Of a stretch of 64,000 nucleotides of DNA, positions 35,384 to 44,208 are shown piece by piece. Both the position numbers and the translations under genes were made by a program. Numbering within the stretch: the stretch's first letter is position 1; every line of letters starts with the position of its first letter. Where the stretch lies: assembly GCF_030503855.1 (NCBI RefSeq), contig NZ_CP129971.1, positions 4,030,001-4,094,000 of the forward strand, read 5' to 3'. The DNA comes from Marivirga salinae (GTDB lineage: Bacteria > Bacteroidota > Bacteroidia > Cytophagales > Cyclobacteriaceae). The notes beneath the pieces were generated by a model, which searched no databases, was not told where the DNA came from, and saw only the letters and a program-made list of their open reading frames with translations.

Positions 35384-35824
35384 ATGAAAAACTTAAGCAT
35401 ACTTTTACTATGCATATTATTTATAGGGTGCGATTCTGATTTAGAGTATAGTGGCTTGACCAACTTTATTTACAGAAATTCTTCGAGTCATAAAGTTACG
35501 CTTGAAGCGTATTATGAAGGAGAATTAAATGAATCTTTCACATTGGAGAAGGGCCAAGAGAAAATGTTTCAAGATGGTCTAAGAGAAGGTGAAAATAATC
35601 CAGCATACGATAGAACCCGCTACCTTATCGATGATTCTGTGGTTACCATATTTGATGATACGCTGTCAATTTCATATGATAAAGGAAGACTAGACGGCAA
35701 TCCTATGCGTATTGAAAACTATAAACTTGTAGAAACCGAAACAGAGCCGTACGTTTATTTATTTGAATTTACTAATGAAGATTATCAGCGTGCTTTGGAA
35801 AGAGGGCGGGTTGTAAAACCTTGA
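35384..35824 (+). CDS. Small lipoprotein of unknown function
   Basis: 146 residues from the ATG at 35384, chosen because it gives a lipoprotein signal (MKNLSILLLCILFIGC). The mature part is acidic and beta-rich (NFIYRNSSSHKVTLEAYYEG), without a recognised domain. It follows the intended end of the metalloprotease gene by 1 bp, so the two form an operon and the product may be a partner or inhibitor of the protease (inference). Copy 2 of the 42-bp tail repeat lies 60 bp downstream. Confidence 0.7.
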   Translation: MKNLSILLLCILFIGCDSDLEYSGLTNFIYRNSSSHKVTLEAYYEGELNESFTLEKGQEKMFQDGLREGENNPAYDRTRYLIDDSVVTIFDDTLSISYDKGRLDGNPMRIENYKLVETETEPYVYLFEFTNEDYQRALERGRVVKP

Positions 35825-35883
35825 TCTTAAAAATTGTTAGTCCGTTGGATTCAAAATTGAAATAGATGAAATTTGCATCTGGC

Positions 35884-35925
35884 AAATCAAGAAGAAAGGC
35901 CGTAGTTCATAGCTACGGTTTTTTT
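35884..35925 (+). repeat. 42-bp gene-tail/terminator repeat, copy 2
   Basis: Second copy of the KKKGRS codons plus terminator hairpin found at 33213-33254, with one mismatch, but without the rest of the gene. It works as a terminator for the cargo operon and marks its right edge. Confidence 0.85.
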
Positions 35926-36424
35926 GTATCCAGTCTGCATGGGAATTAACAAAAAAATTAAAACCTGGCAGGCGAAACCTACCAGGAAAACCCAAACCGC
36001 TAAAACGGCAAGGGCGAGAAGCTTAAATCAAGCCACAAAAACTGAAGATAATAATAACCTTCAGAATCAACACTATGACACCAAAACTTAAGCTTTGGTT
36101 GAGGACGAACGTACGCCACCAACCACCGGCCGGCAATGCGCACTTTAAAAATTAATTTAATCATAGTGCATATCCACACAGGACCGGTGAGATAGATGCA
36201 AGAGCGGCACATAAAAAATACTTCCGCCATTTGGCGGAGGAGATTTTTTTTGTAGCCGGCAAAGCGAACTCTTGCATCTTTCTCATCCGCATGCCTGTAA
36301 TTTTCACTATGTTTGGATTGATTTTTTCACTGTCGAGTCGCAGTGAAGTTAGCTCGAAGCTTTTTGGGAAAGTGAGCAATCTGGTGGAAACTTAGCTTTG
36401 GAAAGCTACCTCCTCTGAATATAT
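35926..36424. other. Non-coding stretch with hairpins
   Basis: No credible gene. It contains cctgg...ccagg near 35967-35988 and a terminator-like hairpin at 36222-36241 (cttccgcca / tggcggagg, followed by eight T on the plus strand and T-rich on the minus strand). The latter could end the minus-strand gene at 36425. Confidence 0.5.
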
Positions 36425-36724
36425 TTATCTTTCCATAAATAAATACATACTGACAAAGGCAAAAATAAAAAACAGTATTGAAACTATTATCTGAGCATAT
36501 TCTAATCTGATTAGAGTTTCAACGTGTTTGTTTTCATAGTTTAAATCGCTTTCTTTAATTAACAAGTTCACTCTTTTTTTTACTGAAAATCCCGATCTTC
36601 TTTTTCTCATTAAAGTAGAAAAATTGGAAATAAAATGTCTTAGAACATATTTTATTCTTATGATTGACAGTATATAGATTGATAATAACAGGATGATAGT
36701 TATTGATAAAATTAGGTAGTGCAT
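36425..36724 (-). CDS. Small membrane protein, two segments
   Basis: 99 residues. Hydrophobic helices lie at ~4-22 (LILSITIILLLSIYILSII) and ~78-96 (IIVSILFFIFAFVSMYLF), separated by a basic/charged cytosolic loop. No family recognised. AT-rich like its surroundings. It may be co-transcribed with the gene at 36909, 184 bp upstream, which has the same two-helix layout. Confidence 0.5.
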   Translation of the reverse strand: MHYLILSITIILLLSIYILSIIRIKYVLRHFISNFSTLMRKRRSGFSVKKRVNLLIKESDLNYENKHVETLIRLEYAQIIVSILFFIFAFVSMYLFMER

Positions 36725-36908
36725 TCTCGATAAATTCTTATATAAATAATCTATTATGGTTTATTGCTCTAATGATAATGAAAGTGTTTTCATTTAAAGT
36801 GAAAAATAACAGAAGTATTAATTTCATTTTAATTGAGTCTAATATTTATACTTACTTCGGATCTACCTTGATCTTTCAATATAATTATGGTGTTTGTATA
36901 AATTTTAA

Positions 36909-37151
36909 TTAATAATAAACATCAGCAATTGTTAACAATATAATTATTAGACATATGAATAAAATTCCTATAATATTGATAAATACACTATGACCCGTAT
37001 TATCATTTTTATAATCTCCTCTTTTTATGCATTGAAAGTCGAAAGTTTTTTCCCCTTGCATTTTTCTTAAAAAGAAATAATAAATCCATAAAACAAAGGT
37101 ACCTGTATATGTTAATATCAGAGACCTTACAAAAAAGCTTAAAAAATTCAT
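36909..37151 (-). CDS. Small membrane protein, two segments
   Basis: 80 residues with helices at ~9-27 (SLILTYTGTFVLWIYYFFL) and ~58-76 (FINIIGILFICLIIILL) around a charged loop with a central Cys. No recognised family. Same topology and strand as 36425-36724. Low-complexity AT-rich DNA makes both calls moderate. Confidence 0.45.
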   Translation of the reverse strand: MNFLSFFVRSLILTYTGTFVLWIYYFFLRKMQGEKTFDFQCIKRGDYKNDNTGHSVFINIIGILFICLIIILLTIADVYY

Positions 37152-38480
37152 TTTGTATAAATTTTGAACAAAACCATAATAAGAATTTAATTAGATACAA
37201 CGTACTTTTAAAGAAGAACTCTATCCTATGGAATCCTTAGATTGATAAACCTACACACCACAGGGAAATATTTTCAAAAGAGAAAAGAAAAAAAAGAAAA
37301 AAAAAGAAAAGAGAAAGCTTTTCTTTTAGGGTGAATCGCTTCGGGGGCAAGTCTTTTTTGAAAAATACCACCCGGAGGGTTGGAGATTTTTTAAAAAACC
37401 CAACGGGCTTGGACTTGCGGCCGAAAAGCGAGGCATCCCTAACTTGCTTTCCTCTTTTATTTTATTTTTGAAGAAATATTTACCTGCAAAATTCTAATCG
37501 AAGTTTATCCAAATTCCTGGGGCTAACTCAACGCGGCCTAAAGCCGCACCTTAAACGGGTGGTGGGGAATTTGGGAAAGGATGTGGAATGCTGTCCTATC
37601 GTATTAGCACTACAGTTTGATCAAGGCACCTTGCGGGTAGAAGCGGGAAGGTGAACGCAGGAAGAGCGGTTGCAAATAATGGAGTTTACGGAATGGTTTG
37701 CAATCCGCTGTGTGTCGAGCCGTCTGCGAGTGCGACCCCGGGTGGTAGACCGAGAGTGACCGAAGGGAACGGGGGCTAGCCACGAGCGGAGAGTAACGGA
37801 GCGAACAAGGCTTGGCGTGGTTTTTAGTTAAAAAAAGCTGTATCCGTTATAATCATAAACACTAACAGCTTTTTTTAAAAACCATGACAAGCCGCAGCCC
37901 GGGGGCGCCCGCAGGCGAGCCTAACTCTGGCAACCGGGGGCTGTTCCTTTTAAATGGAGTTTACGGAATTTTAAAGGAACAGACCAGGTAGGTTGCCGTG
38001 ATGCACTTGGGCTAAGCTGCAAGGGGCATGACAGCACTTGCCCCGAAGGGGTTGGCTTTTGGCTTTAAATACCTTATAAATTAACACTTATTTAAAGCCT
38101 GAAGCCAATGCTGGCGAGACCCTTTGCCGCAGCCCAAGTGCAGCACACCATTGTGCCTGGCAGTGCGGCTGGTATATCAAACAACAACTTTTTGGCTTGG
38201 GAGCCAAAAAGACCTCTTCCTTTTGCTTTTTTACCTCTTTATCTGCTTAACAGAAAAAAAACAAAAGCTATGAGGGAAGGATTGTGCGGAAAAGTGCGGT
38301 TGGTTAGCCGAGGGCCTTTGATTTACCCTTTAGGGAAATTAAAGGCTTTCGGCTGTGGGAGCCATGGGCTTTGGCTAATTTTTTGGATTGTGTAAGGGAT
38401 GTAGCGAAATTAGGCAATGCGCATGGTATGAATGTTGGACATAGACTAATGAATAGTACTATGTTCAAAGAGGTTTATAT
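37152..38480. other. Structured non-coding region: array of long hairpins
   Basis: 1.3 kb without a plausible gene and more GC-rich than its neighbours. Inverted repeats follow one another: 37329-37439 (arms ending gcaagtc/gacttgc), 37505-37583, 37665-37709 (agcggttgcaaa / tttgcaatccgct), 37810-37892, 37929-37997 (ggcaacc and ctgttcc arms), 37998-38146 (outer arms gtgatgcacttgggct / agcccaagtgcagcac), 38189-38210 (9-bp perfect) and 38306-38354 (19-bp arms, one bulge). The loops at 37678-37694 and 37953-37969 are the identical 17-mer aatggagtttacggaat. Could be structured RNA, recombination sites or degenerate element ends. Confidence 0.6.
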
Positions 38481-39305
38481 TTATTCTTTAGTGATTAGAC
38501 CAAGCTCTGGCTTTTCTACATCGTATGGAGCTTTAATTTCAAATATGTTGTTGATACAACTTCTATATAAAAGTTTATCAAAAGATTCAATTTCAAAACT
38601 TTCATTTATAGTTAAATGAGCAGCGTATTCTTCTAAGCCAGCACCACAAGACCCATGTCCATACGAACCTGGGTTAGATTGATGAGAATATTGAATCAAT
38701 ATATGAAACTTACCAGAGGCCCTTTTTTGTGAAATGGTTTTTATCCTCTCTATATAATCGTTTTTTGATAGCTGAGTTAAATTGATTTCTGAGATTGTCA
38801 GGTCATTTATTTGAAACTTTAATATTGCAGTCGTTTTCCAGCTAAATTCATGTTTTATATTCATTTTGACAGGATAGGTATCTCCATCTTTTTGCTTCCA
38901 CAAAAAGTCTTGATCTCCTTTCTGCTGAATAAATTGTTCTTTGAACTCATTTATTTGACATTTATCAGTGAATGAATAATTGATTGGGTCGGATGGAACA
39001 AATAATTCTTTAGAGCTTTCACATTGGTCTGTATAACAGACGGAACCCACTAAGGGGATTTTCTTGCCAATTTTTTTATACATATACCAACCATAAACTA
39101 ATCTTGGAGTCCATTTACTTGCCATATTGGTACAAGCTTCACTGGATTCTTCAAGCCTCATAATGATTGGGTATTTTTCATCTATGGCTCCTTCGTAAAC
39201 AATATATCGGTCAAATATTATTTCATGATCGATTGACCACTTTCCCTGAGCAAATGAATGAGCTGAGATAAAAATGATCAAAAAAATGGTAATTACTTGT
39301 CTCAT
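38481..39305 (-). CDS. Secreted protein of unknown function
   Basis: 274 residues with a signal peptide (MRQVITIFLIIFISAHSFAQ). The mature part has five to seven cysteines in pairs (SVCYTDQCESS; CGAGLEEYAAHL) that could form disulfides. No domain recognised. It is the first of several single, minus-strand secreted genes in the island. Its end abuts the structured region. Confidence 0.65.
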   Translation of the reverse strand: MRQVITIFLIIFISAHSFAQGKWSIDHEIIFDRYIVYEGAIDEKYPIIMRLEESSEACTNMASKWTPRLVYGWYMYKKIGKKIPLVGSVCYTDQCESSKELFVPSDPINYSFTDKCQINEFKEQFIQQKGDQDFLWKQKDGDTYPVKMNIKHEFSWKTTAILKFQINDLTISEINLTQLSKNDYIERIKTISQKRASGKFHILIQYSHQSNPGSYGHGSCGAGLEEYAAHLTINESFEIESFDKLLYRSCINNIFEIKAPYDVEKPELGLITKE

Positions 39306-39405
39306 AGATATAAAGAGTAGTTACTGATTTGGTATAAGCAGATACTTTTGCGTGAAGTAAATTGTAAGCTGTACATTTACTAGTCAGGCTACTGGATGTT
39401 ATGAC

Positions 39406-40218
39406 CTATTGATTTTCTTCGTAATATGAAAGATACTTTAATAATTTACTATAGTCAATTTGAACATAACCATCAAGGACAAAATTGTGGTTTTTAAGCA
39501 TCTCCTTAGCTTCAGGGTAACCCGCTAATGCTGCCATAAAAAGTTTATACATCGCTCCTTCAAATTCACCTGCATTTGAGGGTGGGGACTCAACATATTC
39601 AGACAGGAATTTTTGCAGTACTTCAGAGGATTGATATGCTGAAGATAATACCATTGATTCTCGTAAATCTAAGGGCTCATTTCTGGATATAATGAATTTT
39701 TTGAGTGGTAAAAAACCCATCTTCCAACTATTGTCTTTAGGCAACCAAGCCAATAATTCAATTACAATTTCATTTTCTCTTATTTCAATGTATGCATGGT
39801 CAGCGGCACGAACCTCAAGTAACTTTTGATCATTATTTTTCAAGCCAACTCTTGTTTCTGAAATTTCATATTTATTCTTACTGATTCGTTCAGGTCTGTA
39901 ACCTGTTGCAAGAATCGCTCCTTTTGGAGTTGGTATATGTAAACTCGGTTCCCAACACCAAGAACAATTATTAATGTCTACTATTTCCACTCTGCTATTG
40001 TGAACATATCCAGACGTGCCATTAAATAGCTTAACAGACCACCAGCTGCCCTCTTTTGACTGGATAGTAAAAATTTCATATTCATATATTTTATCGATGA
40101 CTTTACCGGCAGGTTCATTCCGGACATTTGTGTAGCCGTCTGGATCATTAATTATCGCTTTATCCTGGCTATATAAATACAGCGGAAAGATTAGTAAAAT
40201 TAATAGGGTTCGTATCAT
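39406..40218 (-). CDS. Secreted SH3-like domain protein
   Basis: 270 residues, signal peptide MIRTLLILLIFPLYLYSQ. Residues ~20-80 form a bacterial SH3 (SH3b) domain: YTNVRNEPAGKVIDKIYEYE, then GSWWSVKLFNGTSGYVHNS. The remainder has no recognised family; its C-terminal ~80 residues are helical. SH3b domains commonly bind cell-wall peptides, so a periplasmic role is plausible. Confidence 0.72.
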   Translation of the reverse strand: MIRTLLILLIFPLYLYSQDKAIINDPDGYTNVRNEPAGKVIDKIYEYEIFTIQSKEGSWWSVKLFNGTSGYVHNSRVEIVDINNCSWCWEPSLHIPTPKGAILATGYRPERISKNKYEISETRVGLKNNDQKLLEVRAADHAYIEIRENEIVIELLAWLPKDNSWKMGFLPLKKFIISRNEPLDLRESMVLSSAYQSSEVLQKFLSEYVESPPSNAGEFEGAMYKLFMAALAGYPEAKEMLKNHNFVLDGYVQIDYSKLLKYLSYYEENQ

Positions 40219-40391
40219 ACTTATATTATTAATTATTGACCATAGCAGTTAATGCTAAAATCTGTTACCCTTTCTTGCTTTATGATTTTGTTGCTAAGTT
40301 TAGTTGATAAATTAAACTTAGTTAAAAATGCTTTGATTTTAAGGGTATTGGAGGGAAATGTTTGGGTGAGAGACTCCTTGTTAGATAGTTT

Positions 40392-40443
40392 GGGCACAAG
40401 CGGACGCTTGTCAGCCGAACGCGTTATGCTTCGCAACGCGCTC
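40392..40443. repeat. REP-like palindromes
   Basis: acaagcg-ga-cgcttgt (40396-40411) followed by gcgtt...aacgc (40421-40440). Same core, caagcg/cgcttg, as repeats at 46635, 47655, 47693 and 62005. Located between convergent-free gene ends. Confidence 0.6.
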
Positions 40444-40455
40444 GATTGGGAGGAA

Positions 40456-41196
40456 TTATAATTGATAATTAGTTTCTAAAAGTAAGACATCCTTCTTAAT
40501 TGATTTTTTATATTCACTTGTTAAATCAAATTTATCAATGTTAACGCCCTCGAATATTTCATGAGATCTTAGCGCTTTTTTTTCGGTTATGTATTTAGGG
40601 AGAATTTTCATATTCTGAGCATACCAAGAAGGAATTTTACCATACCAGAATTTAATTTCAGATAACTTCCATTCCTTTTGTGATCGCTTAAATTCGAATA
40701 CGTAGGATTTACCAAACTCAATACTAAGTTTCATTGATAACAGAAGTTGGTTATTACTAAATTCTATAGTAGCATCTAAAGGATAGTTTTTTGATAATGA
40801 ATCGGCCAATGGATGATTTTGATAGTAATCTGCATTCATATTCTTGACAACTGGAATAGCAATACTTTCAAATTCTTTAACAAATTCAAAAGAGCCATTT
40901 TGAACTCCTCGAAAAAGAGAGAAGTAGCTTAGATTACCATCCTCTATAGGGTAGAGAGTATATCTTACTGCCAGGTCATTAATCCCATCTTTATTATAAT
41001 CAAAATTATTTTTAACCATATTAATGGTATAGCCTTTCCGAATACAAACACCGGAGCCAATTTCTGCTTTCCAACCCTTATCGGTTACATCATTATTGCA
41101 GTTATCAATTTCATTATTACAGGCACAGGTAAGAAGGATGATTGAAGCACAGATTACATATTTACTTTTTAGGAATTTATATGTTTTAGTGGACAT
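40456..41196 (-). CDS. Lipoprotein of unknown function
   Basis: I use the ATG at 41196 (MSTKTYKFLKSKYVICASII) because it gives a lipoprotein signal with Cys near residue 25 (LLTCACN); a longer frame to 41301 has an implausible N-terminus. 246 residues. NFDYNKDGINDLAVRYTLYP resembles a single FG-GAP/VCBS-like calcium loop (DYNKDGIND). The rest is unrecognised. Confidence 0.62.
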   Translation of the reverse strand: MSTKTYKFLKSKYVICASIILLTCACNNEIDNCNNDVTDKGWKAEIGSGVCIRKGYTINMVKNNFDYNKDGINDLAVRYTLYPIEDGNLSYFSLFRGVQNGSFEFVKEFESIAIPVVKNMNADYYQNHPLADSLSKNYPLDATIEFSNNQLLLSMKLSIEFGKSYVFEFKRSQKEWKLSEIKFWYGKIPSWYAQNMKILPKYITEKKALRSHEIFEGVNIDKFDLTSEYKKSIKKDVLLLETNYQL

Positions 41197-41336
41197 AGAA
41201 ATTTGACAATGATTTGAGTTTAACCAAGGCTGCTTATTTTCACGGCACTCAGGAGGCTCGATTGGGAGCAATATAAATAAATAGCAACTAAAACTGAACA
41301 CCTTGTACTGTGTGTCATAATTTACAATATTAATCT

Positions 41337-42455
41337 TTAGTAATTGTTGGCTATTTTATCTGCTATCAAATCTTCAAAATCTATGGCATAAGTTTTAGAT
41401 TTATCTGGAGAGGACCAATTGCCTGTTAAATATTTATCGTTATAATTTATGGCGTCTAAGCTATATTTATTCGAAATTTTAAATTTGAATCTCCCTGTGA
41501 TTTTTCCATCATGACTTTCCTTGAGATATATTTCTCCATCATCAATGTAGCCATTTAAGTGAAGAGCAACTTTGTTGCTATCGTAATAGTAACTACCTGA
41601 AATCGTATTGTCTTTTTTAATCTGAAGCCCCATTTTAAAAGAGTATTTGTTATCGATTTTCCCTGTAATAAATATGTTTTTTGGAGCTAAGGGAAGTGTT
41701 TTATGTGCATATGCTAACTTCTCAATTCGGTTCATTGACAAATATTGATCATTTATAAGAACCTGTCTTCCATAATCATTGAGATTTTTCTTTAAACTAT
41801 CAAACATAATACTGTTTGAATAGGAAGGAGTGCATGCCTGAATTACTCTTGGTACGCAGTCATCATCATTCAATGAAAGCAAAATCGTGTTATTGTCTGT
41901 GGGGCCATACTGTATATCATAAAAGCTACAATAAGGTAAGGCACCTTCTCCTGCACATTTTTGAAATTCCATTATTGTTTCTTTGATCCCTGGTACCCAA
42001 TATTTTTCTAAAAAATTAAAATAAGAATTTGCCTTAAACAATAGATGAAACGGAATAAATGTAGGATCGATTAATTTTCCAGTTTCAAGATCTATAAAGA
42101 ATTCTCTATCTATATAGTATATGGTGTTTGTTTCTAATTCTCCACTAAAAGTAATTTGTGCTACATCTTCTGACACCACTACATCGTGAAATAAACTAAC
42201 CCAATTGAAATTTTCAACTTTTTCGGGATCTAGGCTACTGATATTAAATTCATTTCTAATGGTTTCATTAGTAGTTTTGATCAATTTTTCATTTGTACCC
42301 ACTGCTATTGGAATATGAGAGTCATTTGGAAAATCTACTGATTTAAATTCAACTGATTGTGATTTTAATGAATGCGGAAATAAGTTTATAACACCAAAAG
42401 TGAGAAAGAGGGCTAGGAGAGATAAATCGTGTTTTATATTAGATCTTAATTTCAT
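41337..42455 (-). CDS. Secreted protein of unknown function
   Basis: 372 residues. N-terminal hydrophobic segment (LSLLALFLTFGVINLF) preceded by basic residues, probably a signal peptide with cleavage near SLKSQS. The middle part (~55-215) looks like a DUF3298-type fold by eye (FNWVSLFHDVVVSEDVAQIT; GKLIDPTFIPFHLLFK), an uncertain assignment. The C-terminal ~110 residues are beta-rich (TISGSYYYDSNKVALHLNGY), of the kind found in small periplasmic proteins. Confidence 0.6.
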   Translation of the reverse strand: MKLRSNIKHDLSLLALFLTFGVINLFPHSLKSQSVEFKSVDFPNDSHIPIAVGTNEKLIKTTNETIRNEFNISSLDPEKVENFNWVSLFHDVVVSEDVAQITFSGELETNTIYYIDREFFIDLETGKLIDPTFIPFHLLFKANSYFNFLEKYWVPGIKETIMEFQKCAGEGALPYCSFYDIQYGPTDNNTILLSLNDDDCVPRVIQACTPSYSNSIMFDSLKKNLNDYGRQVLINDQYLSMNRIEKLAYAHKTLPLAPKNIFITGKIDNKYSFKMGLQIKKDNTISGSYYYDSNKVALHLNGYIDDGEIYLKESHDGKITGRFKFKISNKYSLDAINYNDKYLTGNWSSPDKSKTYAIDFEDLIADKIANNY

Positions 42456-42489
42456 GTAGGCTAAATATTTATAACGGTAAAATTAAAAA

Positions 42490-42515
42490 AAGCGCTGGAT
42501 CCCCACCCAGCGCTT
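42490..42515 (-). terminator. Terminator of the WG-repeat gene
   Basis: 9-bp stem aagcgctgg / ccagcgctt with an 8-nt loop; six T follow on the minus strand. It lies about 90 bp past the stop at 42606. Confidence 0.8.
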
Positions 42516-42605
42516 ATATTTCAACCAAAACCTTACAAAGTCATTGACTTGTATAAGATGAAAGCAATTTAACTACCCCGTTAGTCATTTGCAAGTATTT
42601 GGGAC

Positions 42606-44183
42606 TTAATTCTTATTGATTGTCATTACTCCATTCTCTGTTTTCTCTGTAAAAATTAAGCTTCCGTTATTGTAGTATTTTGTAACTGCATATTGCCCTG
42701 ATACCCACTGAGCATCTGGTACATTGTCTGAATTATCAAAATAATTTTTATCAGTGTATTTCCGGATTAATTCACCCTTAAAATAAAATTCTTCTTCTTT
42801 CGCACTACCACCCTCATCAGAACCTGCATCAAGCTTATACATCACATTTTGGAGTGAATCTATATAAACCTCCTCTAACCTTTGATACTCACCCATCGAT
42901 CTACTTTTAGTATCCCCTTTTTTGTAGATGCCTTTAGCAATGTTTTCGTTAATAAAGGTGCATAAACTGTCAATTTTATTTCTGACAGTATCTAATCCAT
43001 ATTTATCTGTTAATTCTTTATTCTCTGCCTTTGCTTTAAATCTTCTTGCTCGCAAATGTTCATCATGTTCGGGAGAGTAAATTGCATCTGATATTAATCT
43101 GTTTTCTTTATCTTTATCTAACCACCTAATAATCCTACCATGGTGATAATAGTATCTGTTTTCTTTTTTACCTTCTACTTTAAAAATGAAAAAAGGGCCA
43201 TATTTATTGAGGCTTGAATTATAAAAATATTCGTATTGTATTCCTTTAGCGGTATCGTTGACGATTATTTTATTATAGCTTTTTTTAATTTCGATATTAC
43301 CATTCTCTAGTTTGAATGTAGAGAAATTTGACTGCTTAGCTTCACTTTCAATGCTGCTGTAAGCTTGCCTTATTTTGCCTATTTGCTCTTTTAAATCGTA
43401 AACTTTTGGTGATTTTAGAGGAGAGTTGCTCAATAATTCGCCTTCATAATTCCAGTAGCCTTCATTTACTAATCTGTCTCCATAGTCTCTACTGTCATCC
43501 TCTTTCTGTAGAAAGAATAAATCGTTTTCATCATCGTAACCAATGTGTTCGTATCCTATTGGTACGATCTCATTTCCTTTGCTGTCTACAATTCCATATT
43601 TATCCAAATACTGAACTTTTGTATAACCATATTCATTCATGGGTTCTAGGTGATGGTATTTTAATGGGATCACAATGTCGCCTTTTTCATTTACCATTCC
43701 CATCCTACCCTTATGGCCAATAATGGCAAAGCCATTGGTGAATTTGTAAAATTCAATCTCATCTTCCAGGTAGCCTGTTATGGGATCTTCCGGTGAATTG
43801 AACTGCTGACTGTCGTAGTAAATAGAATCGATTGGGGCTCCATCTTTCTTGTAAAGATTGATGTTGTAATTGTATTTATACCTCATTAATAGATTAGCAG
43901 ATAAGAATTTCAGTTTTCTTGTTTCAAAAGGAAGTATGATATCCCCTTCGAAATTAATCAAAGCACTGTTTGTAGGTTTTGATGTATAGCGATCCGTAGG
44001 CCCATTGTATACTATTGCTAGTGCGCCTCTAAAGGGGTCGGCTTCATCAAATTTAAAATCGATTAATGTGTCGCTATCAATATTGATATACCCCCATTTT
44101 TCATTTGCTTCAGCAGCTAGTATATTAGTGTTTCCAGCTTTGAGGTCGGAATACTTGAAATTCATTATGGTATCTCCTTTCAT
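42606..44183 (-). CDS. WG-repeat protein, 3' part of a frameshifted gene
   Basis: 525 residues with no signal peptide and several WG (KWG) repeats in the first half (NEKWGYINIDSDTLIDFKFD; KYGIVDSKGNEIVPIGYEHI). The C-terminal ~280 residues are charged and helical. In-frame translation upstream of the nominal ATG is open and coding-like (FKNSLLVLTKDSISGILN), and joins the end of the lipoprotein at 44209-45018 if one T is removed from the T6 run near 44240. It is therefore probably the C-terminal part of one ~800-residue lipoprotein. Terminator downstream at 42490. Confidence 0.7.
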   Translation of the reverse strand: MKGDTIMNFKYSDLKAGNTNILAAEANEKWGYINIDSDTLIDFKFDEADPFRGALAIVYNGPTDRYTSKPTNSALINFEGDIILPFETRKLKFLSANLLMRYKYNYNINLYKKDGAPIDSIYYDSQQFNSPEDPITGYLEDEIEFYKFTNGFAIIGHKGRMGMVNEKGDIVIPLKYHHLEPMNEYGYTKVQYLDKYGIVDSKGNEIVPIGYEHIGYDDENDLFFLQKEDDSRDYGDRLVNEGYWNYEGELLSNSPLKSPKVYDLKEQIGKIRQAYSSIESEAKQSNFSTFKLENGNIEIKKSYNKIIVNDTAKGIQYEYFYNSSLNKYGPFFIFKVEGKKENRYYYHHGRIIRWLDKDKENRLISDAIYSPEHDEHLRARRFKAKAENKELTDKYGLDTVRNKIDSLCTFINENIAKGIYKKGDTKSRSMGEYQRLEEVYIDSLQNVMYKLDAGSDEGGSAKEEEFYFKGELIRKYTDKNYFDNSDNVPDAQWVSGQYAVTKYYNNGSLIFTEKTENGVMTINKN

Positions 44184-44208
44184 ATTCAGGATACCTGAAA
44201 TGCTATCT

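Noticed and set aside
37919..38146. Possible integron attC site
   Set aside because: gcctaac at 37919 fits the 5' consensus, but no matching GTTRRRY partner closes the same hairpin and there is no integron integrase.
38108..38395. 95-residue open frame in the hairpin region
   Set aside because: Spans several inverted repeats and has no family resemblance; hairpin structure is the more convincing signal.
41197..41301. Upstream extension of the lipoprotein gene ending at 40456
   Set aside because: The extension would place the lipoprotein signal internally; the ATG at 41196 gives a normal signal.
43406..43723. 105-residue plus-strand open frame
   Set aside because: Antisense shadow of the WG-repeat gene.
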